Shown: positions 48,209 to 57,179, counted from the stretch's first letter. The stretch: 64,000 nucleotides of DNA from Acidimicrobiales bacterium (GCA_034521975.1 JAXHLR010000007.1:17557-81556), one strand, 5' to 3'. Translations and numbers: made by a program. The notes: a model not told the origin generated them from the letters alone.

Positions 48209-49369
48209 TCACTCCGCGTTGCGGCGTAGGAAGTCGTCGAAGAGCGGCACGGTGAAGGCGGTATCCCCATGAGCTGGGCTGTAGATCATGCCCTTCCTGA
48301 TGAGTGCCGACCGGCGGGGAGCGACCGACTCGACCTTCACAGCGAGCTCGGCCGCAATGTCGCCCGAGCGGTGCGGGCCCGGCCCGAGGTTCGCCATCGC
48401 CCGTAGGTAGTGCTTCTCGGCCGGAGTGAGGCGCTCCATGCGCACATGAAAGAAGTTCTCGTCGAGTGTCGCAGTGACCTCAGTTCGGACAGCCTCGACA
48501 TCAGCAGCGGTAACTGTCGGCCCTGGGGCGGCGTTCCAGACGTGGTGGCCCCACTCCTGGAGGAAGTAGGGATAGCCCCGGGACTCGGCAAGGATCAGGT
48601 CAAGGGCATCATCGGTGTAATCGACACCAAGCTCGTCTGCCGGGACGGCGAGCACCGCCTTTGCGTCCTCGGCGGGCAGCGCCCCGATGGTCGGGAATTC
48701 GAACAGGCGCTCTGCGTAGGACTTCGCTTCGCCAGCAAGGCCGGGCAGCTGGGGTAGGCCAGCGCCGACGAGCACCACGGGCAGGTTGAGCTGGGTGGTC
48801 CGGTGAATCGCTGTGATCAGCGCACCAAGCTCGTCGCGGGCGAGGTACTGGACCTCATCGACAGCGAGAAGCAGCCCCGTGTCGTGCTGGGCGACGGCTT
48901 CCCCGGTTGCGACGAGAACGTCGGTGAGGTCCTCGGACAGCAGACCCGAGTCGCCGTGTCCGGCGAGCGGGTCAATGCCCAGCTGGATCGACACTCCGTC
49001 CGGGAGCGTCATCGTGAACGAACGCAGTACGGCCAGTGCCTTGTTCACCGCGGCTCGAGCCTGCCCCGTGGACATGCTGAGCAGGATCTTCCGGAGGCGT
49101 ACTGCGAGCAGTCGAGCAAACCCCTCCGTCTCGGGAGCCTCCATGAACGCGACGGTGACGCCCTCCTGTTCGGCGATCTCAGCAAACCGGTTCAGCAGCA
49201 CCGTCTTGCCGACGCCACGCAGACCGACGGGCATGTACGACTTGCCGGGACGATCGGTCATTGCTCGACGGAGTGCAATACCAAAGCCGTCGATGAGCTG
49301 GTCGCGACCCAGGAGCGCGGGTGGCCTGGTGCCTGCGCCGGGCCGGTATGGGTTGTCCAGACGGTCCAT
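48209..49369 (-). CDS. AAA+/STAND-like ATPase with C-terminal winged helix
   Basis: A 386-residue ATPase. Walker A GLRGVGKTVLLN (about residue 50), Walker B LLLAVDEVQYL (about 170), sensor region LPVVLVGAGLPQLPGL and an Arg-rich finger region follow, then a lid (GYPYFLQEWGHHVW) and a winged helix (ERLTPAEKHYLRAM, GDIAAELAVKVESVAPRRS) suited to DNA or partner binding. The layout resembles Orc/archaeal-type ATPases found as orphans on mobile DNA. Codon choice and GC differ mildly from neighbours. It is the only gene in a repeat-bounded cassette; defence or mobility roles are possible but unproven. Confidence 0.8.
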   Translation of the reverse strand: MDRLDNPYRPGAGTRPPALLGRDQLIDGFGIALRRAMTDRPGKSYMPVGLRGVGKTVLLNRFAEIAEQEGVTVAFMEAPETEGFARLLAVRLRKILLSMSTGQARAAVNKALAVLRSFTMTLPDGVSIQLGIDPLAGHGDSGLLSEDLTDVLVATGEAVAQHDTGLLLAVDEVQYLARDELGALITAIHRTTQLNLPVVLVGAGLPQLPGLAGEAKSYAERLFEFPTIGALPAEDAKAVLAVPADELGVDYTDDALDLILAESRGYPYFLQEWGHHVWNAAPGPTVTAADVEAVRTEVTATLDENFFHVRMERLTPAEKHYLRAMANLGPGPHRSGDIAAELAVKVESVAPRRSALIRKGMIYSPAHGDTAFTVPLFDDFLRRNAE

Positions 49370-49387
49370 GGACCGATATTACTTCGT

Positions 49388-49417
49388 CTTATCGTTCTTA
49401 CCATGCTGCACGATAAG
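49388..49417. promoter_or_regulatory. 8-bp inverted repeat upstream of the ATPase gene
   Basis: CTTATCGT (49388-49395) and ACGATAAG (49410-49417) flank 14 bases, 19 bases upstream of the ATPase start codon, in the most AT-rich stretch of the neighbourhood. The spacing of about two helical turns suits a dimeric repressor; the ATPase carries a winged helix, so self-control is conceivable. It could also mark a recombination end of the cassette. Confidence 0.45.
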
Positions 49418-49520
49418 GTCTGTTGAGTTCGAGCTGACCGACCGAGCGCCGCGTCGATCTCGCTCGCGTGCCCCAGATCTGCAACGATCCTGCTGGTACA
49501 CCAACTCAGGGGGAGCAACC

Positions 49521-50735
49521 ATGCCCGAGCAGAACGAAGCCGTCATCGTCGCCGCGACCCGTAGCCCGATCGGTCGGGCCAACAAGGGGTCACTGGTCGA
49601 CAAGCGGGCCGACGAGATGATGGGCGAGATCCTCAACGCCTTGATGGACAAGGTTCCACAGGTTCCGAAGGAGGACGTCCAGGACATCCTCTGCGGCAAC
49701 GTCGCTCAGGCGGGCGAGACCGGGTTCAACATCGCCCGCACCGCCAGCATCCTCGCCGGCTGGCCCCACTCGGTCCCGGGCCACACGGTGCAGCGCTTCT
49801 GCGCCTCGTCGTTGCAGGCGATCAGCTCGGCGGCCAACTCGGTCAAGGTCGGCGAGGGCGACATCTATGTCGCCTGCGGGGTCGAGAAGACGAGCCGCCC
49901 GCCGGCGCCCGAGGGCGAGCAGGGCGGCGGAGGAGGCGGTGGCGGCGGTGGCCGCGGCATCGGTCCCGGTGGGTTGAACCCGAAGCTGTTGCCGAACAAC
50001 GACGAGGGCTTCCCCTTCGTCTACATCCCCATGGGGCTCACCGCCGAGAACGTGGCCGAGAAGTTCGGGGTCACCCGCGAGGACATGGATGCCTTCGCGG
50101 CGCTGTCCCAGCAGCGGGCGGTGGCCGCCCAGGAGAACGGAATCTTCGACTGGGAGATCACCCCGGTCACCAAGGACGACGGCACCGTGGTCACCAAGGA
50201 CGACGGTCCCCGCCCCGGCAGCACCGCCGAGAAGCTGGCCGAGCTGAAGCCGTCGTTCAAGGAGGACGGGGTGGTCACCGCGGGCAACGCCTGCCCGCTC
50301 AACGACGGCGCCGCCGCGGTCATGGTGATGAGCCGGGCCAAGGCCGACGAGCTGGGACTCAAGCCGCTGGCCCGCATCGTGGCCACCGCCTACTCGGGCA
50401 ACAATCCCGAGATCATGGGCGTGGCCCCGATCGATGCCATCAACAAGGTGTTGGCCCTGACGGGCATGTCGATCGGCGACATCGACTACGTGGAGCTCAA
50501 CGAGGCGTTCGCCGCCCAGGTGCTCCCGGTGTGCGAGCACACCGGGATCGACATCGAGCGCCAGCTCAACCCCCACGGCGGTGCGATCGCGCTCGGTCAC
50601 CCGTTCGGCATGACCGGTGCTCGCATCATGACCACGCTCCTCAACGACCTGCAGACCGAGGACGGCCAGTTCGGCATGGAGACCATGTGCGCCGCCGGCG
50701 GCATGGCCATGGCCACCATCATCGAGCGTCTCTAG
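49521..50735 (+). CDS. Thiolase (acetyl-CoA acyltransferase) with poly-glycine insert
   Basis: A 404-residue thiolase with all catalytic residues: Cys94 in QRFCASSLQ, His in GGAIALGHPFG and Cys in MCAAGGMAMA; NEAFAAQ is also intact. It condenses or cleaves acyl-CoA, for instance two acetyl-CoA to acetoacetyl-CoA, matching the 3-hydroxyacyl-CoA dehydrogenase at 39-40 kb. A run of ten glycines at residues 135-144 (49923-49952) sits in the loop domain where other thiolases are less repetitive. ATG 49521 is preceded by GGGGGAG. Confidence 0.92.
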   Translation: MPEQNEAVIVAATRSPIGRANKGSLVDKRADEMMGEILNALMDKVPQVPKEDVQDILCGNVAQAGETGFNIARTASILAGWPHSVPGHTVQRFCASSLQAISSAANSVKVGEGDIYVACGVEKTSRPPAPEGEQGGGGGGGGGGRGIGPGGLNPKLLPNNDEGFPFVYIPMGLTAENVAEKFGVTREDMDAFAALSQQRAVAAQENGIFDWEITPVTKDDGTVVTKDDGPRPGSTAEKLAELKPSFKEDGVVTAGNACPLNDGAAAVMVMSRAKADELGLKPLARIVATAYSGNNPEIMGVAPIDAINKVLALTGMSIGDIDYVELNEAFAAQVLPVCEHTGIDIERQLNPHGGAIALGHPFGMTGARIMTTLLNDLQTEDGQFGMETMCAAGGMAMATIIERL

Positions 50736-50751
50736 GTCGCGACCGCTCGGC

Positions 50752-51570
50752 TCACCGCCGCCACCGCAGCAGCGCCTCTTGGGTGACGGTGGCGGCGAGC
50801 ACACCGTCGCGAGTCCAGATCTGGCCCCGCGACAACCCGCGGGCCCGGCCGACGACGACCGGCTCGAGCCGGTAGAAGAGCCAGTCGTCGGCCCGGGCCG
50901 GCTGGTGGAACCAGATGCAGTGGTCGAGGCTGGCGGTCATCATCGACTCACGCCAGGCGTCGCCCTCGGGGCCGCCGATCGCCCGTCGGGCCGCGCCGAG
51001 TGGCCCGGTGTCGGACAGGAACGTGATGGCACAGGCGTGCACGAGCGGGTCGTCGGGCATGGGGTCGACGATGCGCACCCACCGGGAGCGGGCCTCGTCG
51101 AGATCGCCGGGGACATCGACCGGGCGGCTGTCGAGGTGCCGGTGGTGGGATCCCCGCCGCGAGCGGTCGGGTTCGACCGAGTCGGGGTCGGGCACCGCCG
51201 CGAGCGGTGACGGCGGCTGGAACACGCCGCCGTCTTCGTCGGCGTGGAACGAGGCGTCGAGGTTCAACACCGCTTCGCCGTGCTGGGTCGCCACCACACG
51301 ACGGGTGGTGAACGACGAGCCGTCGCGGATGCGGTCGACGGTGAACACGACCGGGGTGCCGAACCGACCGGGTCGCAGGAAGTAGGCGTGCAACGAGTTC
51401 ACCAGGTGCTCGGCCTCGACGGTGGCGCCGGCGGCCCGCAACGCCTGGCTGGCGACCTGGCCACCGAACAACCGACCCTCGCGCTCGCCCGGATCTGGTC
51501 CGCGGAACAGGTCGCGGTCGATCCGTTCCAGGTCGAGGACTGAGGTGAGGTCGTCGGTGGTGCCAGCCAT
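50752..51570 (-). CDS. tesB: Acyl-CoA thioesterase II
   Basis: A 272-residue double hotdog thioesterase (TesB family). Seen: RLFGGQVASQALRAA, HSLHAYFLRPG-like segment LHAYFLRPGRFGTPVVF, and in the second half ASLDHCIWFHQPARADDW, whose Asp and hotdog helix carry the active site. It hydrolyses medium- or long-chain acyl-CoA. It converges with the thiolase gene. ATG 51570. Confidence 0.92.
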   Translation of the reverse strand: MAGTTDDLTSVLDLERIDRDLFRGPDPGEREGRLFGGQVASQALRAAGATVEAEHLVNSLHAYFLRPGRFGTPVVFTVDRIRDGSSFTTRRVVATQHGEAVLNLDASFHADEDGGVFQPPSPLAAVPDPDSVEPDRSRRGSHHRHLDSRPVDVPGDLDEARSRWVRIVDPMPDDPLVHACAITFLSDTGPLGAARRAIGGPEGDAWRESMMTASLDHCIWFHQPARADDWLFYRLEPVVVGRARGLSRGQIWTRDGVLAATVTQEALLRWRR

Positions 51571-51644
51571 GTCTGCGACAGCCTAGACATCGGCGTCGCC
51601 TGCTCCATCGGGGCGGCGCACCCCAGCCGGTACCGTGGGTGCGC

Positions 51645-52496
51645 ATGGAGCACCTCGTCTGGCACGACCGCCCGCCGCTCGCCCGACCCGTGCTGATCGC
51701 CGCCTTCGAAGGCTGGAGCGACGCGGGCGACGCGGCCACCTCCGCGGTCGAGTTCCTGGCCGACCAGTGGGACGCCAGGCCGGTCGCCTCGATCGACGCC
51801 GAGGAGTTCTTCGACTTCACCGCCACCCGGCCACGGGTCGAGGTCGACGGGGCCGGTCAGCGCCAGATCATCTGGCCGACCAACGAGGTCAGTGCCGTGT
51901 CGGTGCCCGGCCCCGACACCGATGTGTTGTTGATGCTCGGCACCGAGCCCCAGCTGCGCTGGAAGACGTTCTGCCGTCAGGTCACCGATGTGGCCGCGGC
52001 CCTCGACGTGAGCATGGTGGTCACCCTCGGCGCCCTGCTGGCCGAGGTACCCCACACGCGGCCGACCTCGGTGATGGGCAGCACCACCGATCCTGGGCTG
52101 GCCGAACGGTTCGGCCTGCGGGCGTCGCGCTACCAGGGCCCCACCGGCATCACCGGCGTGCTCCACTGGGCCTGCCGCGACGCCGGGGTCCCCTCGGCCT
52201 CGGTCTGGGCGGCCGTGCCGTCCTATGTGCCGGGCGCTCCCTCGCCCAAGGCCGCCTTGGCGCTGGTGCTGCGAGTGGGAGCCATGCTCGATTCCTCCCC
52301 CGAGATCGGCGACCTGGAGCTGGCCTCGCTCTCCTACGAGCAGCAGCTCGACGAGCTGGTCCGCGAGGACGAGGAGACCATGGCCTATGTCACCCAGCTC
52401 GAGGAACGCTTCGACGACGAGGACGACGACTTCCCCACCGGGGTGTCGCTGGTCGAGGAGGTCGAGCGCTTCCTGCGCGACCAGCGCGGCGACTGA
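51645..52496 (+). CDS. PAC2 family protein
   Basis: A 283-residue protein of the PAC2 (proteasome assembly chaperone 2-like) family, common in actinobacteria and archaea: LVWHDRPPLARPVLIAAFEG, then GWSDAGDAATSAVEFL and VVTLGALLAEVPHTRP with PVSYVPGAPSPKA-like YVPGAPSPKAALALV. The C-terminus is acidic and helical. The bacterial function is unknown; some genomes encode it near proteasome genes, which are not in this window. ATG 51645 preferred to GTG 51639. Divergent from tesB. Confidence 0.88.
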   Translation: MEHLVWHDRPPLARPVLIAAFEGWSDAGDAATSAVEFLADQWDARPVASIDAEEFFDFTATRPRVEVDGAGQRQIIWPTNEVSAVSVPGPDTDVLLMLGTEPQLRWKTFCRQVTDVAAALDVSMVVTLGALLAEVPHTRPTSVMGSTTDPGLAERFGLRASRYQGPTGITGVLHWACRDAGVPSASVWAAVPSYVPGAPSPKAALALVLRVGAMLDSSPEIGDLELASLSYEQQLDELVREDEETMAYVTQLEERFDDEDDDFPTGVSLVEEVERFLRDQRGD

Positions 52497-52505
52497 GCTC
52501 GATCC

Positions 52506-53207
52506 CTACTCGTGGCCCCACCAGGGAGATGAGCGTGGCTGGTCGAAGTGGGGACGAACCGCCTCGCCGCGGATGGCGCTGAACGCCAGGTCCCAGGTCT
52601 CCTTGTTGGCGGCGAGGGGTTCGGGCAGCTCGTCCTGGGCGAACCACCCGACGTCGTCGGTCTCGAGCGGGTGCGGCGACAGTGCTCCGCCGGTCGCGGT
52701 GCAGTGGAACAGCAACGAGTACAGCGGCACGCGGGTGAAGCCGAGCCGGAGCCCGTCGAGCACGCCGATGAGCGAGTGCACCTCGCACTCGATGCCGGTC
52801 TCCTCCAGCACCTCCTTCTGGGCGACCTCTGCAGGTGAGTATCCGATGTCGGCCCACCCGGTCGGGTAGAGCCACACGCCCGAGTCGGACCGCTTGATCA
52901 GCAGGATCTCGCCCGCGTCGTTGCCGACCACCGCCCCGATGGCCACCTTGGGGGTCTGGTACCCGGCGACGCCGTGGCCGACCGAGGCGATCCACTCGTG
53001 GACGAGGGTGTCGGCCTCGAAGTGGCTCCCCGCGGCCACCCGCATGTCGGCGGCGACCGACAACACCTCCTCGTAGCGCTCACGCTCGTAGAGGCTGTCG
53101 CTGAAGGCCAATCCGGTGCGGGCGATGCCGGCCAGGGCCTCGCTCCAGCGGACCAGGTCGTGGGGCGTGCACGACCCCCAGGTGGCCGGCGTGCCCTCGT
53201 CATCCAT
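52506..53207 (-). CDS. NUDIX hydrolase with N-terminal helical domain
   Basis: A 233-residue protein. Residues 1-75 form a helical region (LVRWSEALAGIARTGLAFSD, ERERYEEVLSVAADMR) of the kind found in the ADP-ribose/ADP-glucose-type NUDIX proteins with an N-terminal extension. The NUDIX box is GYSPAEVAQKEVLEETGIEC, with KE in place of RE. It likely cleaves a nucleoside diphosphate linked to X. ATG 53207; 35 bases downstream of the GlnD start? no, it is downstream of glnD's end region on the other side and shares its strand, lying 35 bases after the next gene's stop in genome order. Confidence 0.82.
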   Translation of the reverse strand: MDDEGTPATWGSCTPHDLVRWSEALAGIARTGLAFSDSLYERERYEEVLSVAADMRVAAGSHFEADTLVHEWIASVGHGVAGYQTPKVAIGAVVGNDAGEILLIKRSDSGVWLYPTGWADIGYSPAEVAQKEVLEETGIECEVHSLIGVLDGLRLGFTRVPLYSLLFHCTATGGALSPHPLETDDVGWFAQDELPEPLAANKETWDLAFSAIRGEAVRPHFDQPRSSPWWGHE

Positions 53208-53242
53208 GGTTCGAGACTACCGACGCCCCGCGGCCCACGCGC

Positions 53243-55537
53243 TCAGGTGCGGGTGTCGAGCGCAGTGGTGATGGCCGCTTCGAGGCGGGCCAGCTCCGCG
53301 GGGTCGGTCACCTTCGCGCCATCGGCATCGAGCAGGTAGAACGAGTCGACGACCTCGTGCCCGAGGGTCTGGATCCGGGCGCTGCGGATGTCGTGTCCGA
53401 GCTCGGCCAGGGCGCTGGTGATGCGGTAGAGCACGCCTCGCTGCTCGGGGGTGTGGACCTCGACGACGGTGGCGACCTCGGAGATCTCGTTGTCGACGAT
53501 GACCCGGGTGGGCTTGACGTGAGCGGCGCGCCGCTTGGTCGTCCTGGTGGTGCGGGCCCGCTGGGCCAGCTCGCCGGCGATGGCGAGGCGTCCGTCGAGG
53601 GCCGACTCGACGGCGACGAAGATGGCGTCCCAGTCGACCGGGACGGTGGGATCCGATGCCACCCGGAACTGGGCGATGGCCCGTCCCCGGTCGGACCAGG
53701 CCGAGGCGGCGAGCACGGTCGCCCCCTGCAGCGCGAGCGCTCCCGCCACCCGGCTGAACAGACCCGGGATGTCGGCGTCGACCACGGTGATGGTGTCGTC
53801 GTCGACCACGATGTGGCGCCCGCCCGACTCCATGAGGTCGCGGTCGGAGCCGGTGGGGAACCCCGGGGGGAGGATGTCGGCCAGGTCTCCCCCGGCGAGG
53901 AGATGGGCCGAGCGGGCGACCAGGGTGCGCACGAGCCCCGCCTTCCAGTCACCCCATGCCGCGGGGCCGGTGGCCAGCGAGTCGGCCTCGGTGAGGGCAT
54001 CGAGCAGCCGCAGGACCCGCAGCGACCCGGCGGCCTCGGCGACGAGGGTCAAGGTGCCCTCGTCGGCCAGGTCGCGACGGGTGGCGACGTCGGGCAAGAG
54101 CAGGTGGTGGCGCACCATCTGCACCAGCATCTCGATGTCGTCGGAGGTGAAGCCCATGCGGGTGCCGATCGTGCGCACCATCTCGATCCCGACCTCGGTG
54201 TGGTCGCCGGGCCTGCCCTTGCCGATGTCGTGGAGCAGGGTCCCGACGACGAGCAGGTCGGGGCGGTCGACGCGGTCGGTGAGCGTCGAGGCGTTGACGG
54301 CCGCTTCGAGGAGGTGACGGTCGACGGTGAAGCGGTGGTAGGCGTTGCGTTGGGGCTTGCAGTGCACGCTGGTCCACTCGGGGATGATCCGGGCCCAGAG
54401 CCCGTGGTGGTCGAGCAGTTCGACGACCGGGATCGCCCCGCGGCCGGCCAGCAGCAGTTCGACGAACCGTTCACGCGCCTCGGTGGGCCAGGGCTCGGGC
54501 AGCGGAGGGACCTCGGCGAGCGTGTCGATCGATGCCCGGTCGATGGTGGTGCCATGCGAGGTCGCGGTCGCCGCGGCCCGAAGGGGAAGGACCGGGTCGG
54601 TCAGGTCGGCATCGGGGGTGACGGTGACCTCGCCGTCGCGCACGACCAGGCCGCCGCCGATCCAGCGGTCGCGGCTCACGAGTCGCCCGAGCGGGCCGGT
54701 GAGCGACGAGTCGATCCGCCTCCAGGTCTCGTCGCTGCGCCAGGCGATCGCCCGGGCGGCGGTGGCCACCGCGCGCATCAGGTCGTCGGCGTCGTCGTAG
54801 CCGAGGGCGGCGGCCACTCCGTCCTGTTCCTCGAGCAGGAGCCGGTCGCCCGGTCGGCCGGTGCGCCGGTGCAGCTCGACCCGCACCGACAACAGGGTGG
54901 CGTAGTGCTCGACGAGGGCGTCGTCGTCGCCTTCGAGCAGCACGCTGCGCGCCGCCTGGGCCCAGCGCAGGGCGTGCACGTCTCGCAGCCCGCCCCGACC
55001 CTCCTTCAGGTCGGGTTCGAGGAGGAACGCCACCTCGCCCGCCCGCTCGTGGCGCTGGCGGACCGACTCGGAGAGCTCGCCCAGCCAGCGCTTGGCCCGC
55101 TTCCGCCACCGTTCGAGCGCCGTGTCGCGCAGCCGGTCGGTGAGCGACTCGTCGCCCGCGAGGTGGCGGCAGTCGAGCAGCGAGGTGGCGGTGTCGAGGT
55201 CGCTGTCGGCCAGGCGCACCGCCTCGCCGACGGTGCGCACCGCGTGGCCGAGCTTCTGGCCGCTGTCCCAGATGGGGTACCAGAGCCGCTCGGCGATCTC
55301 GGTGATGTCGTCGCGGCCGTCGTGCAACAGCACCAGGTCGAGGTCGCTGCTGGGGCTGAGCTCGCCCCGGCCGTATCCACCGGTGGCGACGAGGGAGATC
55401 CTCTCGGGGACCGCCTCTCCGATCGCCCCGGCGAACAGCCCGGCCAGCCACCGGTCGGCGGTGTCGCTCAGCGCCCGGCAGAGGTCGGCACCGGCGACGT
55501 CGGGATCGGCGATGAGACGGTCGCGGTCATCGCGCAC
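53243..55537 (-). CDS. glnD: [Protein-PII] uridylyltransferase/uridylyl-removing enzyme
   Basis: A 764-residue nitrogen sensor. The nucleotidyltransferase domain has GGYGRGELSPSSDLDLVLLH; a GlnE-like helical part follows; the HD domain shows LVVGTLLHDIGKGRPGDHTE (about residue 440) and VRHHLLLP; two ACT domains end the chain (DADIPGLFSRVAGAL, HTPEQRGVLYRITSALAELG) to bind glutamine. It uridylylates or, in actinobacteria, adenylylates PII. glnK and amtB are not in the window. GTG 55537, six bases after the flavoprotein gene, so they are cotranscribed. Confidence 0.93.
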   Translation of the reverse strand: MRDDRDRLIADPDVAGADLCRALSDTADRWLAGLFAGAIGEAVPERISLVATGGYGRGELSPSSDLDLVLLHDGRDDITEIAERLWYPIWDSGQKLGHAVRTVGEAVRLADSDLDTATSLLDCRHLAGDESLTDRLRDTALERWRKRAKRWLGELSESVRQRHERAGEVAFLLEPDLKEGRGGLRDVHALRWAQAARSVLLEGDDDALVEHYATLLSVRVELHRRTGRPGDRLLLEEQDGVAAALGYDDADDLMRAVATAARAIAWRSDETWRRIDSSLTGPLGRLVSRDRWIGGGLVVRDGEVTVTPDADLTDPVLPLRAAATATSHGTTIDRASIDTLAEVPPLPEPWPTEARERFVELLLAGRGAIPVVELLDHHGLWARIIPEWTSVHCKPQRNAYHRFTVDRHLLEAAVNASTLTDRVDRPDLLVVGTLLHDIGKGRPGDHTEVGIEMVRTIGTRMGFTSDDIEMLVQMVRHHLLLPDVATRRDLADEGTLTLVAEAAGSLRVLRLLDALTEADSLATGPAAWGDWKAGLVRTLVARSAHLLAGGDLADILPPGFPTGSDRDLMESGGRHIVVDDDTITVVDADIPGLFSRVAGALALQGATVLAASAWSDRGRAIAQFRVASDPTVPVDWDAIFVAVESALDGRLAIAGELAQRARTTRTTKRRAAHVKPTRVIVDNEISEVATVVEVHTPEQRGVLYRITSALAELGHDIRSARIQTLGHEVVDSFYLLDADGAKVTDPAELARLEAAITTALDTRT

Positions 55538-55543
55538 GACGGC

Positions 55544-56917
55544 TCAGGACCCGGTGTCGGGACCCGATGAGCGGGCGTCGTCGACGGCACGCTCGGCGAC
55601 CCTGGCCGCGACGGCGATGGCGTCCCACACCCCGGAGAACGGAGGCGCGTAGGACAGGTCGAGGTCGACGACCTCGGTGACGGACATGCCCGCGGTGATG
55701 GCGGTGGCGGCGGTGTCGATGCGCTTGGCCGAGCCGTCGCCACCGACGATCTGGGTTCCGAGGAGCCGCCCGGTCTCGCGCTCGGCCACCATCTTGACGG
55801 TCATGGGACGGCTTCCGGGGAAGTAGCTGGCCTTGGAGTGGGTGTCGACGCTGACGGCGACGGTGCCGAAGCCGGCGTCGGCGGCCTCGACCTCGGTGAG
55901 GCCGGTGCGGGCGATCTCGGTGTCGCAGATGCGGGTGATGGCGGTGCCGACCACGCCGGGGAAGGTGGCGTAGCCGCCGCCGAGGTTCACTCCCGCCACC
56001 CGTCCGGCCTTGTTGGCCACCGTGCCGAGGGCCACGTGCACCGGTTGGCGGCTCACCAGGTGGAAGGTGTCGGCACAGTCGCCGGCCGCCCACACGCCGT
56101 CGATGCTGGTGCGCTGGCGGCGATCGACCTGGATGGCGCCTCTGGCGCCGGCCTCGACCCCGGCCTCGACCGCCAGACCGGCGTTGGGGGTGACCCCGAT
56201 GCCGAGCAGGATGAGGTCGGCGGCGATGGTGGTGTCGCCGGCGACGACGGCGCCGGGTTCGAAGCCCGAGACCTCTTGGCCGAGTCGGACCGTGATGCCG
56301 CGGCGTTCGAGCTCGGGGACGATCAGGTCGGCCATGTCGCGGTCGAGGGTGCGCATGACCTGGGGCGCGGCGTCGATGAGGGTGACCTCGGCTCCCCACA
56401 TGAGGAACGCCTCGGCCATCTCGAGGCCGATGTAGCCGCCGCCGACCACCGCGACCCTCCGGCACTTGCGGGTGCGGGCCAGGTCGAGCAGCTCCTTGGC
56501 GTCGTCGAGAGTCTGCACCCCCCGCACGTTGTCGAGGTCGATCCCCGGCAGCGGGGGGCGGATGGGCCGGGCCCCGGTGGCGACCACCAGTTGGTCGTAG
56601 CCGATCTCGATGGTGCGACGGTGCTCGTGGTCGCGCACCTCGACCCGGCCGCGGTCGAGGTCGATCCCCATGGCCTCGTGGCGCATGCGGACGTCGATGC
56701 GCAACCGGTCGCGGAACTCCTGGGGTGTGCGCATGACGAGGTCGTCGAGCGATTCGACGGCGCCGCTGACCACATAGGGGATGCCGCAGGCCGCGTAGCT
56801 GGTCCAGTCGCCCTTCTCGAGCACGACGATCTCGAGGTCGGGTCGGCCGCGGCGCGCCTGCGATGCCGCCGACATCCCTGCCGCGTCTCCTCCGATCACC
56901 ACGATGCGCTCAGCCAT
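55544..56917 (-). CDS. FAD-dependent pyridine nucleotide-disulfide oxidoreductase (CoA-disulfide reductase/NADH oxidase-like)
   Basis: A 457-residue flavoprotein: FAD motif VVIGGDAAGMSAA at the N-terminus, single active-site Cys in SYAACGIPYVV, NAD motif VAVVGGGYIGLEMAEAF, second FAD motif VWAAGDCADTF and a dimerisation domain. The lone redox Cys places it with CoA-disulfide reductases, NADH oxidases and peroxidases rather than CxxxxC reductases. It handles low-molecular-weight disulfides, persulfides or oxygen. It is the first gene ahead of glnD. Confidence 0.88.
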   Translation of the reverse strand: MAERIVVIGGDAAGMSAASQARRGRPDLEIVVLEKGDWTSYAACGIPYVVSGAVESLDDLVMRTPQEFRDRLRIDVRMRHEAMGIDLDRGRVEVRDHEHRRTIEIGYDQLVVATGARPIRPPLPGIDLDNVRGVQTLDDAKELLDLARTRKCRRVAVVGGGYIGLEMAEAFLMWGAEVTLIDAAPQVMRTLDRDMADLIVPELERRGITVRLGQEVSGFEPGAVVAGDTTIAADLILLGIGVTPNAGLAVEAGVEAGARGAIQVDRRQRTSIDGVWAAGDCADTFHLVSRQPVHVALGTVANKAGRVAGVNLGGGYATFPGVVGTAITRICDTEIARTGLTEVEAADAGFGTVAVSVDTHSKASYFPGSRPMTVKMVAERETGRLLGTQIVGGDGSAKRIDTAATAITAGMSVTEVVDLDLSYAPPFSGVWDAIAVAARVAERAVDDARSSGPDTGS

Positions 56918-56993
56918 GCCCGGGATGGTACCGCCCGGATCGCCCCTGGCCCTGGCCCTGTGCCGGGGCGAGCCGAGCTGGCAGACTGGCGCG

Positions 56994-57176
56994 ATGGCCG
57001 TGCGCGAGGACTGTCGGCACTACTCGACCCGCACCACCGCCGACGGCGTGGTGCAGCGCTGCCGCGTCGACGCCAACGAGGACATGCCCTTCGCCTGTCC
57101 CGAGCACTGCCTGTTCTTCGAACCCCGGTCGCTGGGCGACAGTGGCTGGCAGCGGTTCGATCAGGGCGAGCGCTGA
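56994..57176 (+). CDS. 60-residue cysteine-rich protein
   Basis: A small protein from ATG 56994. Four Cys are arranged as CRHYSTRT, QRCRVD, FACPEHC, so a zinc- or Fe-S-binding site formed by one early pair and CPEHC is likely. The middle is acidic (VDANEDMPFA) and the end is Trp-Gln-Arg-rich. No family is recognised. Divergent from the flavoprotein gene and convergent with the hypothetical at 57180. Confidence 0.6.
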   Translation: MAVREDCRHYSTRTTADGVVQRCRVDANEDMPFACPEHCLFFEPRSLGDSGWQRFDQGER

Positions 57177-57179
57177 GGT

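Larger units (their letters stand above)
48148..49456. mobile_element. ATPase-gene cassette bounded by 23-bp perfect direct repeats
   Basis: A 23-base sequence beginning CTGACCGACCGAGCG occurs at 48148-48170 and 49434-49456. The left copy contains the stop codon of the lipoprotein gene; the right copy lies between the cassette and the thiolase gene. Between them is about 1.26 kb holding one minus-strand AAA ATPase gene and an AT-rich leader (29 of 60 bases G or C at 49381-49440). Collapsing one repeat would restore a simple lipoprotein-thiolase junction, so the segment looks like an insertion. No integrase or transposase is inside. Confidence 0.65.
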
